From: Coprinellus micaceus
Taxonomy: Eukaryota > Basidiomycota > Agaricomycetes > Agaricales > Psathyrellaceae
Length of the DNA stretch: 64,000 bases
Assembly (NCBI GenBank): GCA_951394405.1
Contig: OX596335.1
Coordinates: forward strand, 3,100,001-3,164,000
Direction: 5' to 3'
In this document: positions 33,695 through 44,495 of the stretch, one piece after another
Layout: each line of letters begins with the position of its first letter
How positions within the stretch are numbered: position 1 is the stretch's first letter
Program-made: the position numbers and the translations under genes
The notes under the pieces: model-generated
What the model was told of the DNA's origin: nothing
Seen by the model: only the letters and a program-made list of their open reading frames with translations
Databases searched by the model: none

Positions 33695-35319
33695 ATGCCC
33701 CCTCGACGAGCTCCCTCCGTCGCTTCACCCGCCGAATCTCGCGCACCGTCCCCTGGCATAGAGGATGACGAGGTCCCTGTTTCTCCCTTCCGCTCCTCAA
33801 ACACCTCCTCATTGACAATGCTCTTCCTCTTGTTCAGCCCAGCTTTGAGACCGTTGACGAGCTCCAGCGACATGCATGTCTCCCTGGGCCTTCCTCACCC
33901 CATATACACTGACCTGTTTCCAGGGAATCAACGTCCAAGACATCACAAAGCTTAAGGTACGCCTCCTTTTAGTCCACCTTTCTCCACAAGCTCAACCGGA
34001 CTGTATTCTCCCCAGTCTGCAGCTATCAACACCATTTCCGGTGTCATCATGACTACTCGAAGACAGATGCTTAAAATCAAGGTATATGCGCCGTTCTGCC
34101 GTCTGGTCGTCGCTTACCAACACCCATATGCAGGGTATGTCCGAGGCCAAGGTCGAGAAGATCAAGGAAGCGGCTCAGAAGATTGCTGTATGCGTTTATC
34201 CCCTCCTCCCCTCGCCCTGGGTATTTTATTAATGACAGGAACGGGACGATCACTGTATGTAGGGTTCGTCGTTTGCTACTGGAGTTGAAATCCAGGACAA
34301 GCGCAAGAAGGTTATCGCCGTGAGCACTGGGAGTAAGATGGTCGACGGTATTTTAGGCGGTTGGTCCCTTTCTCCCCCTCCCTTCTTCGCCCGACTGACA
34401 CCTCCCCCTATGCAGGGGGCATAATGTCCCAATCCATAACAGAAGTCTATGGTGAATACCGTACGGGCAAGACCCAACTCGCGCACACTATGTCCGTCGT
34501 CGCGCAGCTTCCAGCCGAGTACGGCGGAGCGTCGGGCAAGGTTGCATACATCGATACGGAGGGTACATTCAGGCCCGATAGGATTCGGTCGATTGCGGAT
34601 AGGTTCGGGGTGGATGGGACGCTGGCGTTAGAGAATATTTTGTACGGTGGGTTTTCCTATTGCCACGGGTACATTGAACGGTGGCTCACGGGTGGAGATG
34701 CAGCGAGGGCGTTTAACAGTGAGCACCAGATGGAGCTCATCAACGAGTGTTCAGCAAGGTTTGCAGAGGACAAAGACTTCCGGTTGCTCGTGGGTCTCTC
34801 TTCCCCACCTCGTCGTGCCCAGAGTGACCGTCCTTTCGCTAGATCGTAGACAGCATCATGGCTCTCTTTCGCGTTGACTACTCTGGCCGAGGTGAGCTGA
34901 GTGAGCGACAACAAAAGGTGTGTGGGATATTGCTTGCTTTGTCGAACAGTGAAGATTGACGCTTCTCCACCCATAGCTCGCGCAGATGCTCTCGAAGCTC
35001 TCCAAAATGTCGGAAGAGTTCAACGTAAGTTCGTCCTACCACTCAGGTCTCTGGGCTTCACCTCACCATCGCCACCCCTCAGATCGCAATCCTGATGACC
35101 AACCAAGTACAGTCCGATCCCGGCGCAACCATGACCTTCGTCGCCGGAGGCGCACTCAAGCCCATTGGGGGTCATATCCTGTCGCATGCCTCTGCGACGA
35201 GGATCTTCTTGAGGAAGGGAAGGGCAGAGGAGAGGGTGGCAAAGTTGGTCGATAGCCCTGATAAGCCAGAGAGCGAGGCGTCATACAAACTGGATGAGGG
35301 GGGTTGGGCAGATGTTTGA
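33695..35319 (+). CDS. DMC1: Meiotic recombinase Dmc1 (Lim15)
   Basis: Dmc1 is the meiosis-specific RecA/Rad51-family strand-exchange ATPase. After a short Pro/Ser leader, the N-terminal HhH domain reads [16 protein letters not shown] and [19 protein letters not shown]. The ATPase core has [16 protein letters not shown] (Walker A), [20 protein letters not shown] and [16 protein letters not shown]. It continues [20 protein letters not shown] (Walker B region), [26 protein letters not shown] and [15 protein letters not shown]. The SDPGATMTF and PIGGHIL features and the [10 protein letters not shown] context mark Dmc1 rather than Rad51. Intron 33874-33923 starts with GC. The first exon is 33695 to GATGACGAG. 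Stop TGA is at 35317-35319. Confidence 0.93.
33874..33923 (+). other. GC-AG intron in DMC1
   Basis: The reading frame L-Q-R-H | G-I-N-V-Q-D requires the exon to end at CAT (33873) and resume at GGAATC (33924). The intron starts GCATGT and ends TTTCCAG (50 nt), with CTGAC as a possible branch point. The nearest GT (33878) would shift the frame. Confidence 0.75.
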
Positions 35320-35668
35320 GTGGCCTTGTGTGCTTGTGTCGGAGTCATCGACCACGAGGATGGACCAATGACCACAGAAAGGGGAGTCGGCTCGAACCGG
35401 TGAGGCAGCAAGGATATGATTACAAAGAGTTGTACAATAGTACTTTTAACACACAAGGCCCAGCAAGATCTGACAACAGTTCGATTCAGTGTGGTGTGCC
35501 GAAGAAGACACGGCGCAGTAGGCTTCCAGGAGCAAGAGAGGGGAAATGGCCCACGCCGCGCGCTCTACGTTCTTCGATAGCGAAAGCTCCGGGCTGAACG
35601 GACGGAAAGTCGGTATGTGGACACGGGCAGGAAGAAAGGTGGATGTCGTGTTGAGAAAAGTGTCCAAT
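35320..35668. other. Convergent 3' region of DMC1 and RPB6
   Basis: 349 bases between two convergent stop codons. Only 3' untranslated sequence is expected. No gene is seen. Confidence 0.6.
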
Positions 35669-36336
35669 CTAGTCGATAATAAGCTCTGACACGCTCCAGT
35701 CCTCGAAGCTTCCGTCAGGGAGGTATCTTCGGATGATGAGGGGTATCTTCCTTTGCGATAGCTCCTTGATCGCAATCTGGAGGGCATCCGTCTCTCCATC
35801 GAGTGGGACAAGGACAGGGGCGTTCATACTTTCCAGCGACATGTGAGATGAAAGGTGTCCAACTAGAACGAAATGTAGTACGCACCTGATTTGGAGAGCC
35901 CGTGTACCCAATATGCGTGCGCGTTCGTACTTGGTCAAGTAGGGTGTAGTCACCCTGACCTTGTTGGCTTGTCGCTCTGCGCTTGTAGGAGCTACTACGT
36001 CCCCGTTGGCCTGGTCTCCCACCCCTTCCTGAGCACCGTTGGGCTGACCAGCCTCACCCATCGTAGCGTCGCCTTCGCCATTCTGGCCGCCCTCGCCTTC
36101 CTGCTGCTCGGCTAAGAGGTCATATTCTTGGTCCTGATCACGGAGCACGCTATATTAGATTCGTTTGCTCGGCGCACAATGGAGGTGTTTTGGACGCACC
36201 AAGGCCTCCTCGCCAAAACTATTGTTCAAAATGAAATGAATTTGGTGTTTTAAAGACAGTCCTGCGTGCTACCCTACCTTGGTCCACCGTAGTCGTAGTC
36301 ATCCCCACCACCTGCTCCGAATTCGTCGTCGGACAT
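35669..36336 (-). CDS. RPB6: RNA polymerase I/II/III shared subunit Rpb6 (RPABC2)
   Basis: Rpb6 is a common small subunit that stabilizes the polymerase clamp. Exon 1 starts at ATG 36336 ([19 protein letters not shown]). A second exon carries an acidic, Gly-rich spacer. The conserved core is [20 protein letters not shown], then [20 protein letters not shown], then [20 protein letters not shown] ending VSELIID. All match the family's C-terminal domain. The linker ([19 protein letters not shown]) is somewhat long. It is divergent from the RRM gene across about 1 kb. Confidence 0.94.
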
Positions 36337-37350
36337 TGCTTAAATCGCTGGAAACGACGATGTTAATAGCCAAGGGTAACATTTTTGGTGGAGTGAACTT
36401 GACCCTAACCAAGGTCAAGTGGTGCGGAGTCTGAATTGGCCAAGTCACGCGCACAGTTCGCGGTTGCTTTGAGCTGGACTCACTGAGCACTCGTCTCCTC
36501 GTCCCGTCTTTGTGAGATCTCTCCTCGAATCTGTGGACAACACCTGGCAGAGCTGATTAATGCAGTGTCAGTGGCATTCTGGTAACCCCTTTTCCGCGGA
36601 GACTTCTCCCGCGATGCTTGGTATCCTGCCTCTTTTGAACCACCCATCTCGATTGACACTTCTCCAGTGCGTCTCTGGTCCTGGAAGAAGCTGTTTAATG
36701 CTGGTATGACGGCCTGTGCTCTCTGATATCGTCATAAGAAGACTTCTCTTGATGTATCTCGAGAAGGTAACTGGACCTGTTGGCTTGGAAGCCGTCGCTC
36801 CCGGCAGCCCTCCACTCGACGATCCACGAAAGGCGATCAACCTGCCTCTGCTTCTGGTGGGGCTCATCTTGCATAGGCTCGCTCTGCCTTTCCCTCAGCC
36901 TCTTGTACCTCGTTACTCGTGTACTTAACTTGAATACTCGCCTCGTCTCACCTCGCGCCACGGAAACCGAGCGAACCCGACCAGATGCGCTCTCAGGTAG
37001 AAAGTTGAGTGCCTTCTGGCATGACAGGAAACTAACCAGGGCCATCTGATGCGATCTGCGTAGAGAGCTCATTTCTCCAGGTTCTTTGCGTGGCGGACTG
37101 CGACTGCTATGCGTTGGGCGCGATGGAACGTTGCTTATGGCGGTACCGGGGGGTTGTCCAGAGAGTATACCCAATGTACTGAATTAATTACGTCTGATCA
37201 GCGCACAAAGTTGATTATGATCCAAGAATAAGAAAGAAAATAATCGATTTCGTCCTCGACCTCGACCTCGACCTTGATCTCGCCGCCCCTAACGGTGTCC
37301 GTATACCCCTCATACCCGCCCGCCAACTTCTTCGACCCTCTCGTTTGTTC
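36337..37350. other. Divergent intergenic region with a doubtful minus-strand ORF
   Basis: About 1 kb between the starts of RPB6 and the RRM gene. A minus-strand frame opens at ATG 37072 (MSSLRRSHQMALVSF) and runs 126 codons to 36695, with a basic and polar composition (RYKRLRERQSEPMQ, WIVEWRAAGSDGF). I recognise no family and it could be noncoding. Close to the RRM start, three tandem CTCGAC units lie at 37255-37272. Confidence 0.4.
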
Positions 37351-40300
37351 ATGTCTCCACAGTCTTTTGTTCCGGGGCAAGCGTGGACCGCGCCCTCCCC
37401 GGGGCTGAGTGCGCCAGGACAGGAGGAGGTGGCGGCAACTTGCGACCCGCCTAGCGAGAAACATGAAGATAAGCCCTCTCACGACGCCAGCGTATTCGTT
37501 GGAAGGTTAGATCCAATCTGATTGCGGTTGAAAGACACGCTGACAAGCGAATGCTCTAGCTTGCCATCCAACGTAGACCAAATAGAACTCACAAGGCTGC
37601 TCACCGAGCATCTCTCCGAGTACGCTGAGGTTAAAAGCATCAAAGTCGTTCGCGACTCCAAGGGTGGGATCTGCGCCTTTGTTCAATGCGAGGTCTGATT
37701 CCCCGCTTTTCTGGACGAGGTCGCAAGCATGCTGAGAGATCCTTCAGAACGCGGATGCTGCGTCCAACCTCATTCAAAATCTCCACACCGAAAAGCCCAA
37801 ACCGTTCATGGGCCGTACATTGAGATTCGAGCCTGCGCGGGCTTTTCGAACCCTTCTGATTTCGTACCGGTACGCGTGTCTGACATCTATATATTGGTCG
37901 TCCCTAATTCCTTTTGCAACTAGCGTGCCTTCTTACACCGTTGGCGAGCCTGCCGTGGGGCGGGCGAACCCGATTCAGACGGTACACACCTTGGAGCTCC
38001 CAACTGCCATGCGCATTTGGAAGGTCAAGGGCGCACGGTTAGTCTGACCACTCATTGATTGGAATACGCTCTTGACCCCCGACATCAGGTTTCATCACAT
38101 CGCCTACAACGCAGACGCTTTCGCTCAAGATACTAATGCCACAGGTGAAGACATAGACGCTGACGACGTCCGCCTCCACCCTCTGAGTTTTGACGAAGAC
38201 GTGAGGGATCGAATTCCTATTGCTCGCGTAACTCGCTTTGACAGATATACGCAGGCAATAAAGACGATGGCATCTTACTTCGGTCGTGTTGAAAGGTTCA
38301 CTCCGTTTCAATACGACGAGTCTCGGCCAGGTATATGTCGCCCTGTCTCTTAGTCCGATCGCCTTATTGATCAGACACGCAGAGTTTGCGGAGGGGCCCT
38401 TTAGTGGCAGTTTTGCGAAAGCTTACCCTCCTCCTCACGATGCTCCTCGTTCCCCTGTCATGGACACAGGATGTTGGGAAGTGAAGTGGGACTTCAGGGA
38501 CGACTGCGTCTCGGCTCTAATGGTACGCCTTCACTTGGCTGCCCCACTCAAGTCGTACTCACAGGACACGTATAGGCTTTGCGAAGGGTGCCCCATTTAA
38601 CTGTTACATGGGCGCATCAGCCGTCATACTCGGGTTGGGAGTGTCGCCACCCCAATTATAGCCACTTCCCACATGCGATCCAACCAACATACACGCTCAA
38701 TCACCCATTTTCTTCGCCTTCCTCCTTCGCTTCTGCATCTCCCTCGTTTCCCAACTCCTCTAATTCTTTCTCTAACCTCTTCCCTGGTGCCTCCCATGAA
38801 GGAAATGTCGCTGCCAGTCACTCCGAACAGTTGACGAAGCACGATCTCGTACATCCATCTCATGTCATGAACCCACTAATTGACCACGGAAGCGGCTGGA
38901 GTACCTGGAGGTCGCCCACTGGAACAGAGTCAGTTCCGGTTTCTACATATGAAGATCTCGCATTCTAAACCGAACGTACATAGTCCGCAGGGTCCCCCAG
39001 GGTCCTACCAGCTCCCACAAGGATATACCGGGCAGAGAACGTCCGACGCGCCGTCGACCCCAAAGACACCAAGCACCATCTATCCCCTCACCCCTACTAG
39101 CTGCACCGATGACGACAAGTCGTTTAACTACACCTCAGAGCTGCAAGAAGTGCCTACACAACGTAGCATTGACCCCACGAGCCTATTCGTTGGCGGGCTC
39201 GAAATAGTTGGACCATCTGCGTGGGACGAAGAGAAGGTTCGCCAGCACTTCGCGAAGTACGGTGGGCTCCAACACGTCAAGCTCGTTAGACCACGTAAGT
39301 AGGCTTCCCATCGCAAGTCTAGCCAGCACTTACGGTCGAGCAAAGCGAACGGTGTCACTGGCTTCGCCTTCTTGAAGTTCGACAATATTGATGGACCCGC
39401 TCGTGCGGTCCTTGAAGAGGTATGGGTAGATTCTTTCCCCGTCATATAGTTGACCGATGTCGGTCTAGCACAACCGAGTCTGTGGGACTCATGTTTTGAG
39501 AGTTAGGCTGCGGGATTGTAACCCCCCTCGGAACCCTTGGAAGCATGGACGAGGACGAGGGCGACTATTTCATCATAACGGGCCCGCATATCGCAAGTTT
39601 CATTTCGTGGACCGCCTCAACCACAAGCCCCAGCCTCAGAGGCCCGAGGGTTGCGTCGGCGAAGCAACTACCGCGTCCACCTCACAGACCGAAGTCATAG
39701 CATCGCCCTCCCCGAGTCCCAGCACCGACGAACACACACTCCATGACGACAGCGCGTCGCCGCCTCCTTCGGATTCTGAGGGCTCTGAAAGTTCCTCCTC
39801 GCCTGCCCCCGATTCCCAGAAGGAGGAGGAGCCTCAACGCTATCGAGAGTGGTATGATGAATTGGATGCTGCCGCCGCCCAAGGCCACCATTCTCTGTCC
39901 GTCTCCCCGTCTATGTCCATGTTCCCGCCCCCATATCCATATATGTTTCACAACGTACCGTATTACGGGCAACCTGGCCCATGGATGCAGCCATACGTCC
40001 ACCAACAAGTGCCTTATCCGGTTCCATATTTCAACCCATATCCCGTCTACCCGCCCGTAATACATGGGCCGCCAAGCCACCCAATTCATGGAGTGGGGGA
40101 GCAGGGTCAGTTCATGCACCAAGCCTGGGCTTCCCAAGGTGTCGCATTCTCAGTGAGTAATGAGTGGGTATTCTCGCGGACCGCCTCTGACTTCCCATTC
40201 AGCCACCATATTACGGGCCCCCGGGAGCTCAACGCCCTTCGGCGGAGAACATAACCAAGACGTCTCCGGCCCCCCACTCTGGAAGCATGGCTACTCCCCA

Positions 40301-40853
40301 GGCAGAGCACGCAGGAAGTGCCCCACTACAGTCATCTCCGGGCTTGTCGCCAACTAAGACGTGTCCCCCATCCGAACCCCCCATGAACTCTCGCCACCCG
40401 GCGACCAACTCTGTCTCGGCCCAACCTCAGGCATTGCACACTCCGCGAGCCTTCGGACAACCTCCGATGCAGCCTTGGAGTAGCGCTCCTCCTATGGTCA
40501 CCCCCCCCATCCACCCTGGCCAAGCGCACGGTTCGATGTACCATCCGCCATCCCATTGGATCCCGTCAGCCCCACCTCACCATGCCCAAGAGAACAATTA
40601 CCAGCAGACGCATTATCGTCAGCAGCAGCCTCGAACGAAGCGCCAGATTACGAGGCAGGCGCAGGGTCAGGCGGGGTTCCAGGGGAACAGGAATCCACAA
40701 TACCGCCACCAACATCAGCATCAGCGGGGCCCACATCAGGGCCAGCATGTCGTCCAGAACCAGGTTCATATTGGGCCTAATAACAATGGACCTCCCCCTC
40801 CCCCTCCCGCGATTGCGGGGCATCAGAACCAACAGCCACCAGTGTGGATTTGA
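37351..40853 (+). CDS. Multi-RRM RNA-binding protein with Pro/Gln-rich tail
   Basis: A cytoplasmic or nuclear mRNA-binding protein. ATG 37351 opens MSPQSFVPGQAWTAPSP. RRM1 begins ASVFVGRLPSNVDQIELTRL, with an RNP1-like GGICAFVQCE and then GRTLRFEPAR (to about 37850). A middle region (38090-38560) with DRYTQAIKTMASYFGRVERF and WEVKWDFRDD may be a second, divergent RRM. A clear later RRM spans about 39175-39520: SLFVGGLEIVGPSAWDEEKV, FAKYGGLQHVKLVRP, then GFAFLKFDNIDGPARAV. An RGR-type basic patch (KHGRGRGRLF), acidic/Ser stretches, a Tyr/Pro-rich block (about 39900-40070) and a Gln/Pro-rich tail ending PPVWI follow. The family resembles Mrn1/Nrd1-like fungal regulators, but orthology is uncertain. 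Confidence 0.82.
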
Positions 40854-41932
40854 GGATTTACCAGTGGCGGTTCAAGGCTTAGCCATGGTAGTACTAAGTT
40901 GGGCGAGAGGGTGGAGTTTCATTCCTCCGTTTCTTGGTGACCGCGTTCCAGGCAGTATGTTCTGAATGTACTTAGCAAGTATGATAGGCACGTTTAATCC
41001 AAGTGGATGGGACCAGACTGCGTTCTGCTGGGGAAAGAGAAAGACCTGCCTAGAGCCCTAGACATTCCAGTAACGCAAATTTCCTTGAGCGGTATAGAGG
41101 TTTGTAAATTGCGGTGCCAGGGAGCTTGCACCTTAGGCGCCCAACCACATGCCTAATTCACGCTGCCACCTTCGGATTCTTCGAGAGAAAGCGAGGGATT
41201 CGCCTTCAAGAAACGAAACGAGAGCAGCCTATAAGTAGGGCGCCCTAATCTACCTTGTGAAGTGAGTGATTTAGTACAAGGTAGCCCCGTGGGCGCTTCC
41301 CACTATTTCGATGGGAGGATGCGGAGCGCTCCAAGTTTTCTCTGGGCATAGGTGCATATGCTTGAACCGAAAAAAATGGTCGATTGATGCTCGGTTGCGT
41401 CCAGGTTGGATGGGAGCTTACCGTGAAGCCGAGTTTCGTGGGCGTCTATTCGATGCAGACGCGCGCATCAATTCATGACTCCGCCAGGACAACGGTGTGA
41501 TCTGGCGCCACAACCTCGTTTTTACGAGTGGAGGCAATGAAGTCGGACCGGAATGCCAGAATACGAACCCCGGGAGGGAGTGGGTTGTACATACCCGCGA
41601 TGTCTTGTTGTAGGACAGCACACGCGTCTCTACTCGGCGTCAAGTCTATTTTGTTTACTTTGTCGTAACACAAATCAGATACACCGAGCAACCACACACA
41701 GAGCACTGTCCGAGGCGGTGGTAATTCAGATAAACAAAGCGGGTAACGAGCAACGACTAAGAGGTGGGCGATATGGTAGGAAGCAAGCAGCGGACGATAC
41801 AGTACAGGATTTGGTTCAGAAACCGTAATAGATAAAGCAGTAATACAACACAGGCCGATTATTCGTCAAGAGAATACAATCGAAAAGAACAGAAGCAAGG
41901 TCGAAGGGATGTTGGGCACAACCCCAGCCTCC
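40854..41932. other. Convergent 3' intergenic region
   Basis: About 1.1 kb between convergent stops. No protein gene is supported. It contains a strong hairpin at 41240-41296 (listed separately) in a stretch of locally paired sequence. Confidence 0.55.
41240..41296. repeat. Two-stem hairpin in the gap before pacC
   Basis: CTACCTTGT (41250-41258) pairs exactly with ACAAGGTAG (41276-41284) across a 17-nt loop. An outer stem GCGCCC (41240-41245) pairs with GGGCGC (41291-41296). Adjacent GTGGG/CCCAC (41289-41303) could form an alternative small hairpin. It may be a structured RNA, a processing signal or a relic of a repeat. Confidence 0.5.
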
Positions 41933-44355
41933 TCACGCAGCAGCCATCTCAACGTCCCTCTCCAGCGACACCGACTCCCTCTTCACCTTCACTTCCCGCT
42001 GCCTCTCGACGATCCGCCCACCCCGTTCCTGGACGAGGGCACTCGCCAATCGGTCGGGGTACCTCTGTTTGAAGTCATTGTTGATCGTCACGAGTAGACT
42101 GAGGATGGTATCCGCATGTCGCTTCCTCTCCTCCAAAGTCGGACCCCTCGTCCTATGCTCCAACTCGACCCTCCCCAACTCCCGACTCAAGTCCTCGCCT
42201 TCAGGACTGCGCGTGCCACTCGCTCGGTTCAAGAGCGACGGCACCGCATGCGGGCTGGAATGGCTCGAGCTCGGGCTGGCGGTCGACTCGCGCGAGGGGC
42301 TCGGCGGGGACTGTCCCCTATAGATCTGGCTGAGCGGCGGCAACTTGAACTGTGCATCGCCGCTGTGCAAGAGAGGGTACAAAGATCCGGGCTTGGAGAT
42401 CGATGCCAGGTTTGCAGGGGGGCCTCTGTGCGGCAAAGACGACAGCTTCGGTTCCATGGGCTCTGCACGACTGGTAGACGACTCGGCGTATGACCCGGGG
42501 GCGGTCTTGAGCGGGACGATGGGGCGCATGGCCTTGGAGCCGTACTCTGGAGGCGCGAGGTGCGGTGCGCCTCTGGAGCCGCGCAGGTAGTCGAAGGTAT
42601 CGGGCATGGGCACAGAGACCTGGGGTGGGGTGGTGTTGATGGGGGTGGAGGCGGACGAGTGGGGCGAGCTGCTCTCGAGAGGGGGAGTCGGGTGGTGGTG
42701 GTAGTGACTGAACGTGTTGTGTGGAGCGTACTTGGGCTGCTGGGATTGCGAGAGGCGGCGGTTGTAGTCCTGGGCGGAGGGGTAGCCGTTCACAGGGTCG
42801 TTCATGCCGGGGTACACGCCTCCGTAGTGGCCATTGCCTTGCAAGGCAGGGTGGCTCTGTCGGGATGAAGCGTATCCGTTTCCGGAGAAGGGGTGACCGT
42901 TGGAATAGTGGTTGTCCTGGAAGCTCGAGCCACCACCGCCTGGGAGACCAGGCATGCCAGCCAAACCAAGCTGGCTTAGATTGGTGGGGTCAAAGTAGGA
43001 ATCGCTCAGACCACCGCCGGAAGGTGGGGGAGGAGGGTTGTTGACGGGGAGAGGGCGGATAGTACTAGCAACGTCCCTACCGAGGGTAAGGAGGAACTCG
43101 TTGACGGCTGCGAGCTCCTCGGGGGTGCGGATATCGAGAGAGACGGAGCGGGGGTTGAAGCTAGAGGGGTGGGAAGTGTAGTGGGGGCTGGGGTTGGATT
43201 GTTGCTGAGCGTAGGCGAGGGTATCAAGCCGCTCCACCATGCCTAAGATAAGATGAGTAGGTCAATGGGGACGGGCGAGCAGCGACTTACGTGGATCATA
43301 CGAAGGGTTCACGCGGCGCTTCTTCATATCGCTGAAGAAGTCTTCGACGCCGCTAAAGTCATGAGATCGCTTGGATCCCGTCGGGATGGAAGTCTCGGTG
43401 CGGAGGACCTCCCATTGTGGGACCTGCTGGGTGGGCAGGAACATGTCGTGGGGGGAGTGGTGGACGGAGGGGTGTCCGAGTTCTGGAGAGGGCGTAGGCA
43501 ATAGGGAGAAAGGACCTGTTAGTAACGTTGAGTGCCTAGCCCAACGAGAGATCTGAGAGGACGAACCATCGTTGGACTTTGGCCGGCCGTTGGGAGCAAA
43601 CTTTGCCGAAGCGGGAGGGCTAGCTGTCGCCGAGCTGACGGGCTTGGAGAGGGTCTCCTTTGGAGTGGTGGGGGGAGGGCCGCGAACTCGCTGGACATAG
43701 GCAGGATCGACTACGGTGATGGCCTTTGAGTGCTTGTGCTGCTGATGGTGCTCCTCGGTGTGGATCTTTTCATGCTTTTTGAGATCCTGAGGCCGCTTGA
43801 AGGATTTCTTGCAGATCTGCAGGATGAAATGAGCTGGGGAGATTGATTGAGGGGGCGGATCGGGTAGCGCACCTCGCAGGAATGTGGTTTCAAGGGGGTG
43901 TGGACTAGTGCGGGGTTAGGGGAGATGAATGAAAGGGTGGGGTGATACGGACCTCTGAGATGGCTGGTAATGTGGTCCCTCTTTGCACAGCTGGTGCCGC
44001 AGTCCTTCCACTTGCAGGTGAGACAGAGGTTGTTGGTGCTCTTGCGGCCGATGTGGTCGTTGCAGAGATGGTTGTAGAGGATCTCTGGGTCTGAGAAGGC
44101 CTGGGTGCAGTCTACCCACTGGCAGCGGTGTTGGGCTGCGTCTGTGGTGGTGGAGGTGGTGGAGGAGGTGGTGGGTGTGGGTGTGGCTGGGGTGGGTGTG
44201 GCGGGTGGAGCAGACTCTGGGACGGGGGAGGCAGGGGAGGTGGATGGCGGGGGGGAGTCGTTGGTTGGGTGGGGGGAGGCGTCTGGGGAGGGCAGGGAGG
44301 CGGTCATTGTGAAGAAGGGGACGAAATGAGTGGAAGGGGACATGATGGCAGACAT
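41933..44355 (-). CDS. pacC: pH-responsive C2H2 transcription factor PacC/Rim101
   Basis: PacC controls gene expression by ambient pH and is activated by proteolysis through the Pal/Rim pathway. Three C2H2 fingers are present. F1 is [20 protein letters not shown] with CNDHIG. F2 is [20 protein letters not shown] with SHLRVH. F3 is [20 protein letters not shown] ending in H. Finger spacing and residues are diagnostic. The conserved post-finger block [20 protein letters not shown] and [11 protein letters not shown] follows. The C-terminal half is Ser/Pro-rich. It contains YPLL (codons 42379-42368), a YPxL-type site as bound by PalA/Rim20, and ends [16 protein letters not shown] 44355 is used; an in-frame ATG at 44308 is possible. 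Six PacC sites lie just upstream. Confidence 0.93.
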
Positions 44356-44375
44356 GTTTTAAATTGGAATGTGGT

Positions 44376-44476
44376 GCCAAGCAGAGCCAAGGCCCAAGAT
44401 GCTTGGCAGCTGTTTGTGCATATTTCGCGCAGAGATTCTCCGCCCCGGCCATTCTCTTGGCGCCAAGACTGCCAAG
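44376..44476 (-). promoter_or_regulatory. Cluster of six PacC-binding hexamers upstream of pacC
   Basis: GCCAAG occurs at 44376-44381, 44386-44391, 44462-44467 and 44471-44476. Its complement CTTGGC occurs at 44402-44407 and 44456-44461. The middle pair makes the palindrome CTTGGCGCCAAG. The known PacC consensus is GCCARG. The cluster lies 21-121 bases before the pacC ATG, between it and the stop of the neighbouring light-chain gene. Roughly 0.05 hits would be expected by chance in 101 bp. Confidence 0.75.
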
Positions 44477-44495
44477 CATGTAATACAGATGACGA

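Noticed and set aside
35370..35403. GGTTCGAGCC on the minus strand as a tRNA T-loop
   Set aside because: Flanking bases do not form the T stem and no A-box or acceptor stem is found.
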